Positions 53,682-62,343 of a DNA stretch of 64,000 nt are shown one piece after another. Made by a program: the position numbers and the translations under genes. The notes below the pieces were generated by a model. That model was not told the origin of the DNA, did no database searches, and saw only the letters and a program-made list of their open reading frames with translations. The number at the start of each line of letters is the position of its first letter. Positions within the stretch are counted from its first letter, which is position 1. Origin of the DNA: Streptomyces bicolor (GTDB taxonomy: Bacteria > Actinomycetota > Actinomycetes > Streptomycetales > Streptomycetaceae); NCBI RefSeq assembly GCF_000719285.1, contig NZ_JOFS01000005.1, positions 124,001 through 188,000 on the forward strand, given 5' to 3'.

Positions 53682-55085
53682 TTACTCGTGAAGTCCGGCG
53701 AGTCTGCTGCCGAATCTGGCCAGGAGTGAGGTCTTGCCGGAGTTCCTGCGCTCTTCCCACCGGTCGGCAATGCCGAAGAGCCGGTACATGGCGTGAACGC
53801 CCAGCCAGCGGACGGGTTCCGGTTCCCACTTCCGGGCCCGGTAGCCGACCCAGGGAAGAGTGGTCCGCTCGGTTTCCTTCTCCAAGGCGAGCTCCACGAG
53901 AGTCCTGCCGCCGACGTAGGCCGACGTGACGCCGTGTCCCGCGTAGCCGGTGGACGATCCGACCCCGGATGCCGGGTCCCAGTGGACGCCGCCGTTCCAG
54001 TCGCGCGTGACGCCCAGGACTCCCGACCAGGCGTGGTCCACCTCGAAGGGGATGCCCGGGAAGAAGGTGCTGAGCTTGTGCGAGATCAGGTCGATGGTGG
54101 ACTGGGCGGTCGCACCGGCTCCCCCGGTGCCGGACCCGAAGCGGTAGGGGACACCGCGGCCCCCCATGGCGATACGGCCGTCCGACGTCCGCTGGGCGTA
54201 GATGAACGTGTGCGCGGAGTCGTTGAGGCACTGGAGTCCGTCCCAGCCGATCTCCTGCCATGCCTCCTGCGGCAGGGGCTTGGTCACGATCATCGAGGAG
54301 TTGACAGGGATCAGGGTCCGGCTGCCGAGCAGCGGTCCCGAATAACCTTCGGTGCAGATGAACGTCTTGGCCGCGGTGACGCGTCCGTTGGTCAAGGTGA
54401 GGGTCTTGCCCGCGACACTGTCCACCCGGCTGCCCTCGAAGATCCTCACGCCCATTGAGGTCAGGGTGTCGGCGAGACCGTAGACGAGTTTCGCGGGGTG
54501 GATCCGCGCGCAGTGCTTGTAGAAGAGCCCGCCGTGGACGGTGGAGATGTTGATCCGGCTCCGGAACTCGTCCCGGCCGAGCATGTGGACTTCGTCGTCG
54601 GTCAGCCCGTACTTCAGATCGGCATCACGCCTGGCCACCAGTCGGCCCAGCCCCGCCTCCGTGTGGGCGGCTACGAGCGCACCACCCTTGTGCTGACCGG
54701 CATCGATGCCCTCGGCCTGGAGGATGTCCAGGACCGCGTCGACGCCGGCGACGAACTCCTGCTGCAGCGCTCGGCTCGCCTGCAGCCCACCCCCGGCGCG
54801 GGCGAAGGTGGCACGGTTTCCCGGCGGCATCGCCGAGAGCCAGCCGCCGTTACGCCCCGATGCGCCGTAACCCACCTGCTCGGCCTCGAAGACGGCGACC
54901 GAGAGCGACGGTTCGAGCTTCTTGGCGAAGTACGCCGCCCACAGGCCGGTGTAGCCGCCGCCGACAATGGCGATGTCGACGGATTCCTGGCCGGTGAAAC
55001 GGGGGAACGAGGGCCTCTTGTCGGCCAGTTGGGCCACCCAGAAGCCGAGCTCTCCGTTTCGGGGTGGTGCCGCAGGGGCGTTCAT
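53682..55085 (-). CDS. FAD-dependent amine oxidase (DadA/PuuB-like), second copy
   Basis: 467 residues from the ATG at 55085 (AAGGA six bases upstream; an in-frame reading to 55169 has no site). FAD loop 'DIAIVGGGYTGLWAAYFAKK', 'GYGASGRNGGWLSAMPPGNR' and the C-terminal 'HWDPASGVGSSTGYAGHGVT'. It belongs to the gamma-glutamylputrescine oxidase-like group. The product imine would be a natural target for the RidA protein encoded (now broken) upstream in the same operon. Confidence 0.87.
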   Translation of the reverse strand: MNAPAAPPRNGELGFWVAQLADKRPSFPRFTGQESVDIAIVGGGYTGLWAAYFAKKLEPSLSVAVFEAEQVGYGASGRNGGWLSAMPPGNRATFARAGGGLQASRALQQEFVAGVDAVLDILQAEGIDAGQHKGGALVAAHTEAGLGRLVARRDADLKYGLTDDEVHMLGRDEFRSRINISTVHGGLFYKHCARIHPAKLVYGLADTLTSMGVRIFEGSRVDSVAGKTLTLTNGRVTAAKTFICTEGYSGPLLGSRTLIPVNSSMIVTKPLPQEAWQEIGWDGLQCLNDSAHTFIYAQRTSDGRIAMGGRGVPYRFGSGTGGAGATAQSTIDLISHKLSTFFPGIPFEVDHAWSGVLGVTRDWNGGVHWDPASGVGSSTGYAGHGVTSAYVGGRTLVELALEKETERTTLPWVGYRARKWEPEPVRWLGVHAMYRLFGIADRWEERRNSGKTSLLARFGSRLAGLHE

Positions 55086-55271
55086 GGTGTGTCCTTCTTC
55101 TGTCTCGGGGAACCGCGGGGGCCGGTACTGGAGGAGGGGCGAGGCGCCTGAGCGGGATCTGCCCCTCACGCTCGCGGTGTGTGGCCTCCGGGGCGGACCT
55201 GCGCTGGAGCGAGGGCGTCGAGTGCCTGTTGACGCCGGGGCACAGCCGCACAGCTCATGATGGGCTCGCCG

Positions 55272-55576
55272 CTACACCGCAGTGCAGATCACCTGGATCT
55301 CGACAGGGGTGTTGAGGGGCAGCCCGGCGACACCGATCGCGGTGCGGGCGTGCCGTCCGTTCTCGCCCAGCACCTCGATGAGCAGTTCACTGGCCGCGTT
55401 GGCGACCTGCGACTGCTCACCGAAGTCCGGCGTGCCGAGAGGTGGATGGCGGAACCCACCGCCCGGTGGGGCACGAGGTACGCACTGTCGGCGAGGACGG
55501 GCAGCTTCAGTCCCAGCGCTCGGAGCCTTTCTGCCGCCGAGTCACCCTTGACGGTTTGAGGCAGGGGCCGACTCAC
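55272..55576 (-). pseudogene. RidA/YjgF-family gene with internal deletion and frame change
   Basis: The frame opens at a GTG (55576) with 'DSAAERLRALGLKLPVLADS' and 'VPHRAVGSAIHLS', a normal RidA beginning. At about 55445 it changes frame into 'TPDFGEQSQVANAASELLIE' and 'GRHARTAIGVAGLPLNTPVE', ending 'IQVICTAV' with a stop at 55272-55274. Roughly 60 residues from the middle of the usual 150-residue protein are absent. RidA hydrolyses reactive imine/enamine intermediates. The tail matches that of the other broken copy at 60006. Confidence 0.8.
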
Positions 55577-55623
55577 GCCGCCACCGCCTTGCTGCGGTCA
55601 TTTCTCGCTTCTCCGCTCGGGTG

Positions 55624-56304
55624 TCACGGGCGCGGCAGGCCGAAGAGGACCGGGAGGTCGGCGATGTCGGTGATCCGCTCGTAGCCGAGCCAGTGCTCGT
55701 CGTGCTCCCAGCCGCGGTCGACGTACACCTTGTTTTCGATGCCCATGATGGCCGCGGAGCGCAGGTCGTACATCGGGCTCGCGGAGACGTGCACGAGCTC
55801 GTCCGGTGTCACGCCGAGCCTGTCAAACATGTACTCGAACGCGCGGAGTCGCGGCTTGTAGACGCCCATCTCCTCGGCGCTGATGACGACCTCGAACGGG
55901 GCCTTGAGGTTCTCCGCGAGGCGCACGGCGTGCGCGGTGTCGCTGTTCGTGATGATGACCAGCGGGACCGCCTCGGCCAGGCGGTTCAGCGCCTCGGTGA
56001 CACCGGGCCACGGGCCCCAGGTGGGGATGCGCTCGTACACCGCGCGCGCATCGTCCTCGCGGTACTCGAGACCGACCTTGCGCGAGGCGCGTTCCATGGA
56101 ACGCGCGACGACCTGGTGGAACGGCTGGTACGCGCCCGTGCACTCGTCGATCCGGTACGCCTTGCAGATCCGCAGGTATTCATCGGCGACCTCGGCCGGC
56201 AGCAGGTCGCCCAGGACCTCACGCATCGTGTCGTTGATGCTGAACTTGATCAGCGTTCCGTTCATGTCGAACGTCGCGAACTTGGGCTTGACGTCGAATC
56301 CCAC
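55624..56304 (-). CDS. HAD-superfamily hydrolase, haloacid dehalogenase type II-like, second copy
   Basis: 226 residues from the GTG at 56304, five bases after AGGAGG. HAD motifs: 'ATFDMNGTLIKF' (nucleophile Asp), 'VIITNSDTA', 'GVYKPRLRAFEYMF' and 'SASPMYDLRSAAIMG'. Related to the enzyme at 42881, but motif I is DMNGT rather than DAYAT, the pattern of phosphatases more than dehalogenases. First gene of the leftward operon. Two copies of the GntR-type operator word lie 42-78 bases upstream. Confidence 0.87.
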   Translation of the reverse strand: MGFDVKPKFATFDMNGTLIKFSINDTMREVLGDLLPAEVADEYLRICKAYRIDECTGAYQPFHQVVARSMERASRKVGLEYREDDARAVYERIPTWGPWPGVTEALNRLAEAVPLVIITNSDTAHAVRLAENLKAPFEVVISAEEMGVYKPRLRAFEYMFDRLGVTPDELVHVSASPMYDLRSAAIMGIENKVYVDRGWEHDEHWLGYERITDIADLPVLFGLPRP

Positions 56305-56345
56305 TCGGTCCTCCTGGTGTTCCGTGGAGCAGCCTGACGCTCTGG

Positions 56346-56382
56346 TCGATTGTCGACCATTTGGTTAGTCGATTGTCGACCA
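56346..56382. promoter_or_regulatory. Double operator-like site for the GntR regulator, HAD side
   Basis: TCGATTGTCGACCA occurs exactly twice, at 56346-56359 and 56369-56382, 23 bases apart (about two helix turns). The core TTGTCGACCA is the reverse complement of the word found before the GntR gene and before the rightward operon. Confidence 0.65.
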
Positions 56383-56449
56383 AATGTGTCGCGCCTGTCA
56401 ACAGTGCCAGAGGAGTGCCAGGGCAGACCGGCGTTGATCCACTTCTGTG

Positions 56450-56560
56450 CATGCGGACCAGGTCGTGGCCAAGTCTCTGGAACGGATCGCGCGCGGCTCG
56501 GCGTGGCGTACCCGTAACGCGACGGTCCGGCGGTGTACGAGGAGATTCCCCTGGCTCATC
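56450..56560 (+). pseudogene. Short remnant of a HAD gene
   Basis: Plus-strand 'DQVVAKSLERIARG' and, after frame changes, 'DGPAVYEEIP' align with 'HQVVARSMERASRKVGLEYR' and 'DARAVYERIP' of the intact HAD protein next door. Only about 110 bases remain, on the opposite strand to the intact gene. The rest of 56400-56735 shows nothing else. Confidence 0.45.
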
Positions 56561-56738
56561 GAGCAGGCCGCGAGCCTCGGCAACGTCACCGGTCTGTCGG
56601 GTGCTCGGCTATCGCCGGACAGGCATCGGCCTGACAGTCAAACAGCACCCCATGGGACACTGGCCTGTCGCCGCGACCCGTGAGCCGGACCCCCTGCCGG
56701 ACAACCAACTTGAGGTGCGGCTTCAATCAGCAGAGGTA

Positions 56739-56767
56739 TAGTCGACAAACGACCAAATGGTCGACAG
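56739..56767 (+). promoter_or_regulatory. GntR operator-like pair upstream of the regulator's own gene
   Basis: TAGTCGACAA (56739-56748) and TGGTCGACAG (56758-56767) are two direct copies of the shared word, 19 bases apart and ending about 20 bases before the GTG at 56789. This suits autoregulation. Confidence 0.6.
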
Positions 56768-56788
56768 GTACTGAGGGAAGGCGACGGG

Positions 56789-57475
56789 GTGGACCACAAG
56801 TTCGAGTGGCAGGAGCAGCGGATGACGACGCCGGACGGCGTCTACCGCACACTGCGTGCCGCCATCCTCGACGGGACCGTACCTCCTGGTGGCCAGCTGC
56901 GCGAGGCGCACATCGCCGCGGATCTCGGGATCAGCCGGTCCCCGCTGCGCGAGGCGCTGACCAAACTGGAGGAGGAAGGGCTCGTCGTCAAGATCCCCTA
57001 CCGTGGGGCGTTCGTCGTAGAGGTGAGCGCTCGTGAGGTCGCCGAGATCGACTCGGTCCGGCTACGTGTCGAGCCGTACGCCGCCGAGCTCTCGGCCGAA
57101 GCACTGCGCGGTCCTGAGCGGCCTCAGTTGCTGCAGACCGTCGAGGATCTCCGGCGGGCCATGGAGAAGGACGACATCCCGGCCAGCATCGACGCGCACC
57201 TTCGCTTCCACAGGCTCTTCTACGATCTCTCGGGGCACGGCGTCCTGCAGAGTCTCTGGAACGGCTGGGAGACCAAGCTGCGCCTCCACCTCAGCGTCGA
57301 TCACCGCACTTACAGCGACGACCCGCAGCAACTGGTCGTCGAGCACGAGCGGTTGGCCGCGGTTGCCCTGGAAGGTGACACCGAAGCGTTCCGTCAGGAA
57401 CTGGCTGCCCACTTCCCCATGGGGCTGGGAGTCCAGACGGGAGACCCGGGGGAGCGCACGCCCCGGCAAGTCTGA
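56789..57475 (+). CDS. GntR-family regulator, FadR/FCD subfamily
   Basis: 228 residues from the GTG at 56789 with GAGGGAAGG upstream (an ATG at 56822 is an alternative). N-terminal winged helix 'REAHIAADLGISRSPLREAL' is followed by an all-helical FCD effector domain with the metal-site pattern: Asp/His in 'DAHLRFHRLFYDLSGH' and later His in 'VEHERLAAV' and 'LAAHF'. FCD proteins commonly sense carboxylic acids. It sits between two divergent catabolic units and operator-like words occur before all three promoters, so it is probably their common repressor. Confidence 0.88.
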   Translation: MDHKFEWQEQRMTTPDGVYRTLRAAILDGTVPPGGQLREAHIAADLGISRSPLREALTKLEEEGLVVKIPYRGAFVVEVSAREVAEIDSVRLRVEPYAAELSAEALRGPERPQLLQTVEDLRRAMEKDDIPASIDAHLRFHRLFYDLSGHGVLQSLWNGWETKLRLHLSVDHRTYSDDPQQLVVEHERLAAVALEGDTEAFRQELAAHFPMGLGVQTGDPGERTPRQV

Positions 57476-58641
57476 GGCCATGCCGCCTGCGTGAAGGGTC
57501 CAGGCCTGCTCGCCACCGTGACGTTGTAGACCCATGCCGAAACGTCAAAGGATCAAGCTCTCACCGGCAACGCGATCTTGTAGTGGATCTTGAGTGAGGG
57601 GTGCCGGTTGTCGGTCGGCGCGGTGGGACAGGCAGGCGGGCGACGGGGCGTTTACGGCTGTGCGGGTAGCTGCGCGGGCTCCGCTCTTCCCAGAGTCGGC
57701 GGGTCGCGGCGGCCTTGTGTCATACGCGCCGTTTCTCCCGCGGTGCAGGTGGCGTCGATTCCGGTGCGCTCGATGATCGATGTGTGCGACCACGGGCAGG
57801 ACGTCGAGTGAAGGGCACGCCGGGGTTCGACGTCGCGCTCGGCCGTGGCCTTCCCCTGGAGAACCCTCGGCAGCTGGGTGTCGTCGGCAGGCGTGGATCA
57901 CCGGCGGAACATGCCGCGGCCCTGGCCAGGTGAGGTAGGGGCGTCTTCCAGGATCGAGCGCACCGGCAGCACCACGGTGATCTTGACATGCCACAGCCGG
58001 TCGGCGCCCGTTTCGCCGCGGCTGCGAGTCACGGTATAAATCCGGAAAAGCTTCGGTCCGCCAGCAGCATGCCCGTGGCCGGCCACCTGCGGACGGCTGG
58101 CGAGTCTGCTCGCTGACGAACGCGCCGAAGGTAGCATGGACTCGATCGCGCACCGCGACCAGGCCAATGCGCCCGTGCCACCGAGTTCGTCGAGAATGCC
58201 CCGGTGTGGCCTGCCCCGGCCCCTTGGCTCGGCCCGCGGGCGAAGCGCCGGTATGTGGTGGCGGCAGCCCCCCCACGAGCTGCGGCAGCGCCGCGCCGTC
58301 GCATGGCCGGCCCGAACTCGGAGGCACAGCGGCGGCTTTGATGCCGACGCGGCCGGTCTCGCGGTAGGCCAGGAACGCCTCATTGCTTCAGGGGCTCGCT
58401 GAGGCGCCTGGACTCGGGGATCGGCCGGCGACTCGTCGGTCCTCACGGGCTGCCCCCCCCGGCGGCGCCGTCCGCACCGTGCCAGCGTTCAACGGGAGAT
58501 TCTCCCTGGAGCGCGGGTCGCGCGGCGCGGGGACGCGAACCGCGCCGCCGTACCTCTGAACAGCGAAAGCTGATCGATAGTCAGGTCAAGCTACTGCACC
58601 GCATCGCACCCTGGCCATACGATCGCGATCGAGTCTCAGTC
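57476..58641. other. 1.2-kb stretch without a recognisable gene
   Basis: Long frames exist on both strands but have atypical composition and no start/ribosome-site support. A minus-strand frame ends with 'HPSLKIHYKIALPVRA' near 57556, and another contains 'ADRLWHVKITVVLPVRSILE' near 57940. Both look like pieces of proteins but were not identified. Best read as a decayed region. Confidence 0.4.
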
Positions 58642-58670
58642 TTGACAAAGTCTAAACTGGCGCCTACTTT
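58642..58670 (+). promoter_or_regulatory. Candidate promoter for the DUF2180 gene
   Basis: TTGACA (58642-58647) and TACTTT (58665-58670) are separated by 17 bases. The spacer is unusually AT-rich for this genome (AAGTCTAAACT). The -10 match is weak. Confidence 0.45.
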
Positions 58671-58763
58671 TCAAGCTCCTTGAGTAGGTGTGCGCGGCCT
58701 GGGTGGGTTTTGTTCATGCTGGTTGGCTGCCACACCTGGCCCCTGCTGAAATCGGAGTTGGAC

Positions 58764-58973
58764 ATGAGGTGCTACGACTGCCTTCAGGAGGCGCGCAGCG
58801 AAGCCACCGGCATCGGTGTGTGCTCACGCTGCGGCTTGGCCGCCTGCGAGAACCACGCCCGTGTACGTCAGGTACAGGTCACCCGCCAGGTCGGCATGGG
58901 CGCTGCGTACGGCCGTATCCCGGCACGCAGGGTGGTATGCCACACCTGCGACATGGCCGAGACGGCGCACTGA
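58764..58973 (+). CDS. Small zinc-ribbon-like protein, DUF2180 type
   Basis: 69 residues from the ATG at 58764, six bases after GGAG; an upstream in-frame extension to 58680 lacks a site. The Cys pairs 'CYDC', 'CSRCGLAAC' and 'CHTC' plus a His ('CENHARV') would bind zinc. This matches the short DUF2180 proteins common in Streptomyces, whose function is unknown. It stands alone behind its own promoter and appears unrelated to the surrounding catabolic units. Confidence 0.8.
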   Translation: MRCYDCLQEARSEATGIGVCSRCGLAACENHARVRQVQVTRQVGMGAAYGRIPARRVVCHTCDMAETAH

Positions 58974-59837
58974 CCCGGATGGTGCGCTTATCGCACCGCG
59001 TTATCGATCGCCGAACGAGCGATGCCCGTCCGAGCAACTCTTCTTGGCCTGCCCGGACGCCGCCCCGGATCACTGGTGCGGCGTCTGGGCCTCAGTCGTG
59101 GCGACGGTCGGTGCGCCATGCTGAAGCGTGACCGCGGACGACAAAATGTCGTAGGAGCAGGGTGAGGGCGGATGAGCCGCCGGGTGTCCAGCACATCAAC
59201 CGCAGCGTGGACGGGGCGCGCTGCTTGAACCCGGGGGACTCCCAGGGGCGCGCGATCGACGAGGCCGCGACACCCGGTGGGATCTGTGCCCGGACTGCAG
59301 GGCGGGCACCCACTGACCGCCGGGCAGTCCGAGCCGCCGCATGGTGCGACTCGGGCAGCCGAATGTGGGCGCCTGAGCTGTCGTGATCAGTCCGCCGCGG
59401 GATCTTGACAGGCAGGGCCATCAGCGGGCCTGTGGCGGACGCGTCGATGTTCGGCACGCAGAGGCCTGTTCCTGTATGCCGCCTCGGCACCCCTTCTTGG
59501 CGGGCCTGCTCCTGCTCGGCGGCAGCTTCCTCAAGGGCCGACCAGAACGGCGCGGTCAACTTCCGCTGTTCGTCGGTGAGTTGCTCCGTCGCGGTCTTCT
59601 TCCTGCCGGATCGGCTCGACCATCCGTGTCAACTGCTTGATAATCCCGCCGCCGTCTGCGTTGGCCATGCGGACAGGTGTGCTGCACATCCTCGTCCACG
59701 CCGAACCCGATGGGGCCGGTGGGCCAGGTCGCGGCGTCGACCGGTCGCTTCGGGCAGCGGCGGGTCCAGCCGCACGTCCTGTTCCGAGGCCACGTTCGGG
59801 GTTGAAGTTCGTATTGACAGTGCTCGACGGACAGCCA
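58974..59837. other. Intergenic region with one possible coding fragment
   Basis: A minus-strand stretch at about 59470-59620 reads 'EQLTDEQRKLTAPFWSALEE' then 'AAAEQEQARQEG', which looks like real protein. It is out of frame with another piece 'IIKQLTRMVEPIRQ' near 59640, suggesting a frameshifted remnant of an unidentified gene. Nothing else is supported. Confidence 0.3.
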
Positions 59838-59860
59838 TATGGTCGACAAACGACAATAGG
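59838..59860 (+). promoter_or_regulatory. GntR operator-like site upstream of the rightward operon
   Basis: TGGTCGACAA (59840-59849) is followed by ACGACAATAGG. The block aligns with 56737-56760 before the GntR gene except for one missing base and a few substitutions. It lies about 85 bases before the first small frame at 59926. Confidence 0.6.
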
Positions 59861-59925
59861 CTGGCGGTTTTAAGCCACCATACGGCGATTTGTCGCCGCT
59901 GTTACTCGAGAGGAACCGAGTGCAG

Positions 59926-60009
59926 ATGATCAAGATTCAAGTGAAGCGGGTTCTCGTGGCCGACCGCGTGGGTGTGTGCCGTGTTCCGGCCGCGGAGGTG
60001 GCTCGATGA
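59926..60009 (+). CDS. 27-codon reading frame opening the rightward operon (possible gene remnant)
   Basis: ATG at 59926, ten bases after GAGAGGAA; the stop overlaps the RidA start (ATGA). The peptide 'MIKIQVKRVLVADRVGVCRV' then 'PAAEVAR' may be a leader peptide. Alternatively it is the collapsed head and tail of a longer gene: 'VADRVGVCRVPAAEVAR' faintly resembles the end of RraA-like proteins. The good ribosome site and coupling suggest translation still starts here. Confidence 0.35.
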   Translation: MIKIQVKRVLVADRVGVCRVPAAEVAR

Positions 60010-60312
60010 GCCAGTCCGTGACTTCGGCAGCGAACACCGGCTCGGCTTCCGATCGGCTCCAGGCCTTGGATCTGGCCCTTCCCGAGCTCCGTGACAACCC
60101 GTACTACGTGCACCACCGGACCGTGGGCTCCAGCATCTACATCTCGGGCCAACTGCCTTTCAAGGACGGTTGGCTGCTGGGTCGGGGAGTCGTCGGCCGG
60201 GACGTGGAGCTGGAGACGGCGCGGGAGCTCGCGCGCCATGCCGCGCTCAACTGCCTCGCTGCCGCTGTGCAACAGTCCGGTCGAGATCCAGATGGTCTGC
60301 ACCGCTGTTTAG
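60006..60312 (+). pseudogene. RidA/YjgF-family gene with internal deletion, second copy
   Basis: ATG at 60006, seven bases after GGAGG. It starts normally ('SDRLQALDLALPELRDNPYY', 'HHRTVGSSIYISGQLPFKDG', 'TARELARHAALNCLAAAV'). It then changes frame at about 60270 to 'NSPVEIQMVCTAV' with a TAG at 60310-60312, the authentic C-terminus. The unshifted frame instead runs on to 60434 with no similarity. About 50-55 residues that should contain the catalytic Arg region are missing, so it should be inactive. Confidence 0.8.
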
Positions 60313-60430
60313 GCCGGCCCGACGTCGGTGTACCGCAAGTGCGCGATATCGCGGGCCGCGCCCGTTCGGCATCCAGGGGGCAGCACCCGTGCCCCTCGAT
60401 CATTCCAGGCAGAACCACAAGGAGGGCAGC

Positions 60431-61537
60431 GTGAACCGGCTGCAACGAGCACTCGACGCTCTGGTCGAGCGGATCGACACCCCGGCGCCGATCGTGCTGG
60501 TCGACGTCATGCAGGGCAACATCGACCGCGTTCAGGGCTTTGCCGACCAGCGCAACCTCAAGGTCAGGCCGCACGTCAAGACGCACAAGTGTGTGGAGAT
60601 CGGGCGACGCCAGATCGAGGCCGGCGCGGTCGGGATCACCGCGGGCAATGTCGGTGAGGCCGAGGTCTTCGCCGCGGCCGGGTTCGACGACATCTTCCTG
60701 GCCTACCCGATCTGGGCCGCAGGAACGAAGGGGCCCCGGATCCGCCGGCTCGCCGAGTCGGCCCGGCTGCGGGTCGGCGTCGACAACGTGCCGGCGATCG
60801 AGGCTCTCGCCGACGCGATGGGAGAGGAACCGGACCGGCTGCAGGTCGTGATCGAGGTCGACTGTGGCGCCCGTCGTTCCGGGGCGCCGCCCGAGGCCGC
60901 GGGCGATCTCGCGCTCGCCGCCCGCAAGCGCGGTCTGGTGCCGGTGGGAGTCTTCACCTATCCCGGTCACGGCGGCGCGGGTCGGGACGCTCGCCGGCGC
61001 GCCGCGCAGGACCAGGAGGCCGCGCTCACCATCGCGGTACGCAGCCTCGAAGGTGTCGGGGTCACTGCGGAGGTGGTCAGCGCCGGCTCCACTCCCACCC
61101 TCGAGTTCGCCACCAGCGGCGTGATCACCGAGATCCGTCCCGGCGAGTACGTCTTCGGCGATCTGAACAACGTCCGGCTGGGCTCCTGCACGGAGGACCA
61201 GATCGCGCTGTTCGTCGCCGGCACCGTGGTCAGCGACCGGGTCCCCGGCCAGGTCATCGTCGATGTGGGCAACAAGGCCCTCAGCAAAGAAGGAAGCCCC
61301 GAGATCGGCTACGGCGGCATCGCCGGCACGAAGGCGGTCCTGTCCAAGGTCAACGAGTACCACGGGTTCCTCCCGCTGCCAGACGGCGAGTTCCGCCCCA
61401 GCGTCGGCAGCGTCGTACCGGTCGTGCCGAACCATGTGTGCCCGGTCGTCCTCGGTTTCGAGGAACTGATCGTCACCGACAGCACGGGCACGTCGCTGCA
61501 GCGCTGGCCGGTCGACGCCCGCGGATTCCTCAACTGA
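60431..61537 (+). CDS. PLP-dependent D-threonine aldolase/D-serine dehydratase-like protein
   Basis: 368 residues; GTG at 60431, five bases after GGAGG. Alanine-racemase-like N-terminal barrel with 'RPHVKTHKCVEIGRRQIEAG' (Schiff-base Lys), 'IEVDCGARRSG' and 'VFTYPGHGG'. The C-terminal D-serine-dehydratase-like domain has 'PNHVCPVV', whose His and Cys bind the metal in DSD1-type enzymes. Such enzymes cleave D-3-hydroxy amino acids to aldehyde and glycine, or dehydrate D-serine via an enamine. A RidA gene (now broken) directly upstream would suit an enamine-forming reaction. Confidence 0.87.
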   Translation: MNRLQRALDALVERIDTPAPIVLVDVMQGNIDRVQGFADQRNLKVRPHVKTHKCVEIGRRQIEAGAVGITAGNVGEAEVFAAAGFDDIFLAYPIWAAGTKGPRIRRLAESARLRVGVDNVPAIEALADAMGEEPDRLQVVIEVDCGARRSGAPPEAAGDLALAARKRGLVPVGVFTYPGHGGAGRDARRRAAQDQEAALTIAVRSLEGVGVTAEVVSAGSTPTLEFATSGVITEIRPGEYVFGDLNNVRLGSCTEDQIALFVAGTVVSDRVPGQVIVDVGNKALSKEGSPEIGYGGIAGTKAVLSKVNEYHGFLPLPDGEFRPSVGSVVPVVPNHVCPVVLGFEELIVTDSTGTSLQRWPVDARGFLN

Positions 61538-61608
61538 GCGCCACCGGACGAGATTTACGTGGCCGAGCCCGCGACCCGACCTACCTCCACCGTAAAGGAA
61601 TGCCTTAC

Positions 61609-62343
61609 ATGAGACTCAACAACGTCGCGGCCCTGGTGACCGGCGCCAGCAGTGGCATCGGGGAGGCGGTGAGTTCCCACTTCCGGCGCGAGGGCGCGCG
61701 GCTGCTGCTCACCGGCCGCAGGGAGTGGCTCGACAGCGCTGAGCCCGACGACCTGTATGTTCCCGGAGACCTCAATGACGAGGCGTTCGTCGAGCACCTG
61801 GCCAAGCAGGCCGCCGAGTCCTTCGGCACCGTCGACGTCGTCGTCCTCAACCACGGCCTGCAGGCGACCAGTCCGCTCACCGAGATGGCCTACGACGACG
61901 CGAAGAACGTCCTTGAGAGCAACCTGCTCAGCGCATTCCTGGTGATGAAGCATTTCGCGCCGCTGATGCCCGAGGCAGGGGGATCGATCGTCTGCGTCAG
62001 TTCACGGCTGGGCATGGTCGGCATGTCCGGGCAGGTCCTGTACTCCGCCGCCAAGGGCGGCCTCATCATGCTCGCCAAGGGCGCGGCGATCGAATGGGCC
62101 CCCCGCAACATCCGTGTCAACGTCGTCGCTCCGGGACTGACCGCCACCCCGGTCATCGCAGCGGCGTTCCAGCGCAGGCCCGATCCCGAGGGCTACCGCC
62201 GCGAGCGCGAGAGCACGATCCCGCTCCAACGCCTCGCCACCCCTGAAGAGGTCGCTGACGCGGTGCTCTTCTTCGCGTCGTCGGAGTCGTCGTACGTGAC
62301 CGGATCGGTTCTGACCGTCGACGGCGGATACACCGCTTTCTGA
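61609..62343 (+). CDS. Short-chain dehydrogenase/reductase
   Basis: 244 residues from the ATG at 61609 (AAAGGA nine bases upstream; an ATG at 61600 overlaps that spacing). Classical SDR: 'AALVTGASSGIGEAVSSHFR' (TGxxxGxG), 'VVLNHGLQ' (NHG in place of NAG), Ser in 'VCVSSRLGMVGM', 'YSAAKGG' (Tyr and Lys) and 'SYVTGSVLTVDGGYTAF'. Closely related along its length to the frameshifted copy at 46428. Likely oxidises or reduces a hydroxy intermediate made by the aldolase/dehydratase-like enzyme upstream. Confidence 0.9.
   Translation: MRLNNVAALVTGASSGIGEAVSSHFRREGARLLLTGRREWLDSAEPDDLYVPGDLNDEAFVEHLAKQAAESFGTVDVVVLNHGLQATSPLTEMAYDDAKNVLESNLLSAFLVMKHFAPLMPEAGGSIVCVSSRLGMVGMSGQVLYSAAKGGLIMLAKGAAIEWAPRNIRVNVVAPGLTATPVIAAAFQRRPDPEGYRRERESTIPLQRLATPEEVADAVLFFASSESSYVTGSVLTVDGGYTAF

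Noticed and set aside
31800..55085. Opine or Amadori-compound catabolism as a firm call
   Set aside because: Importer and secondary-amine oxidases are compatible, but no opine-specific enzyme was recognised; kept only as one of several possibilities.
57545..58327. Minus-strand 260-codon frame as a transposase or hypothetical gene
   Set aside because: Composition is Arg/Pro-rich shadow-like; no DDE motif, start site or terminal inverted repeats found.
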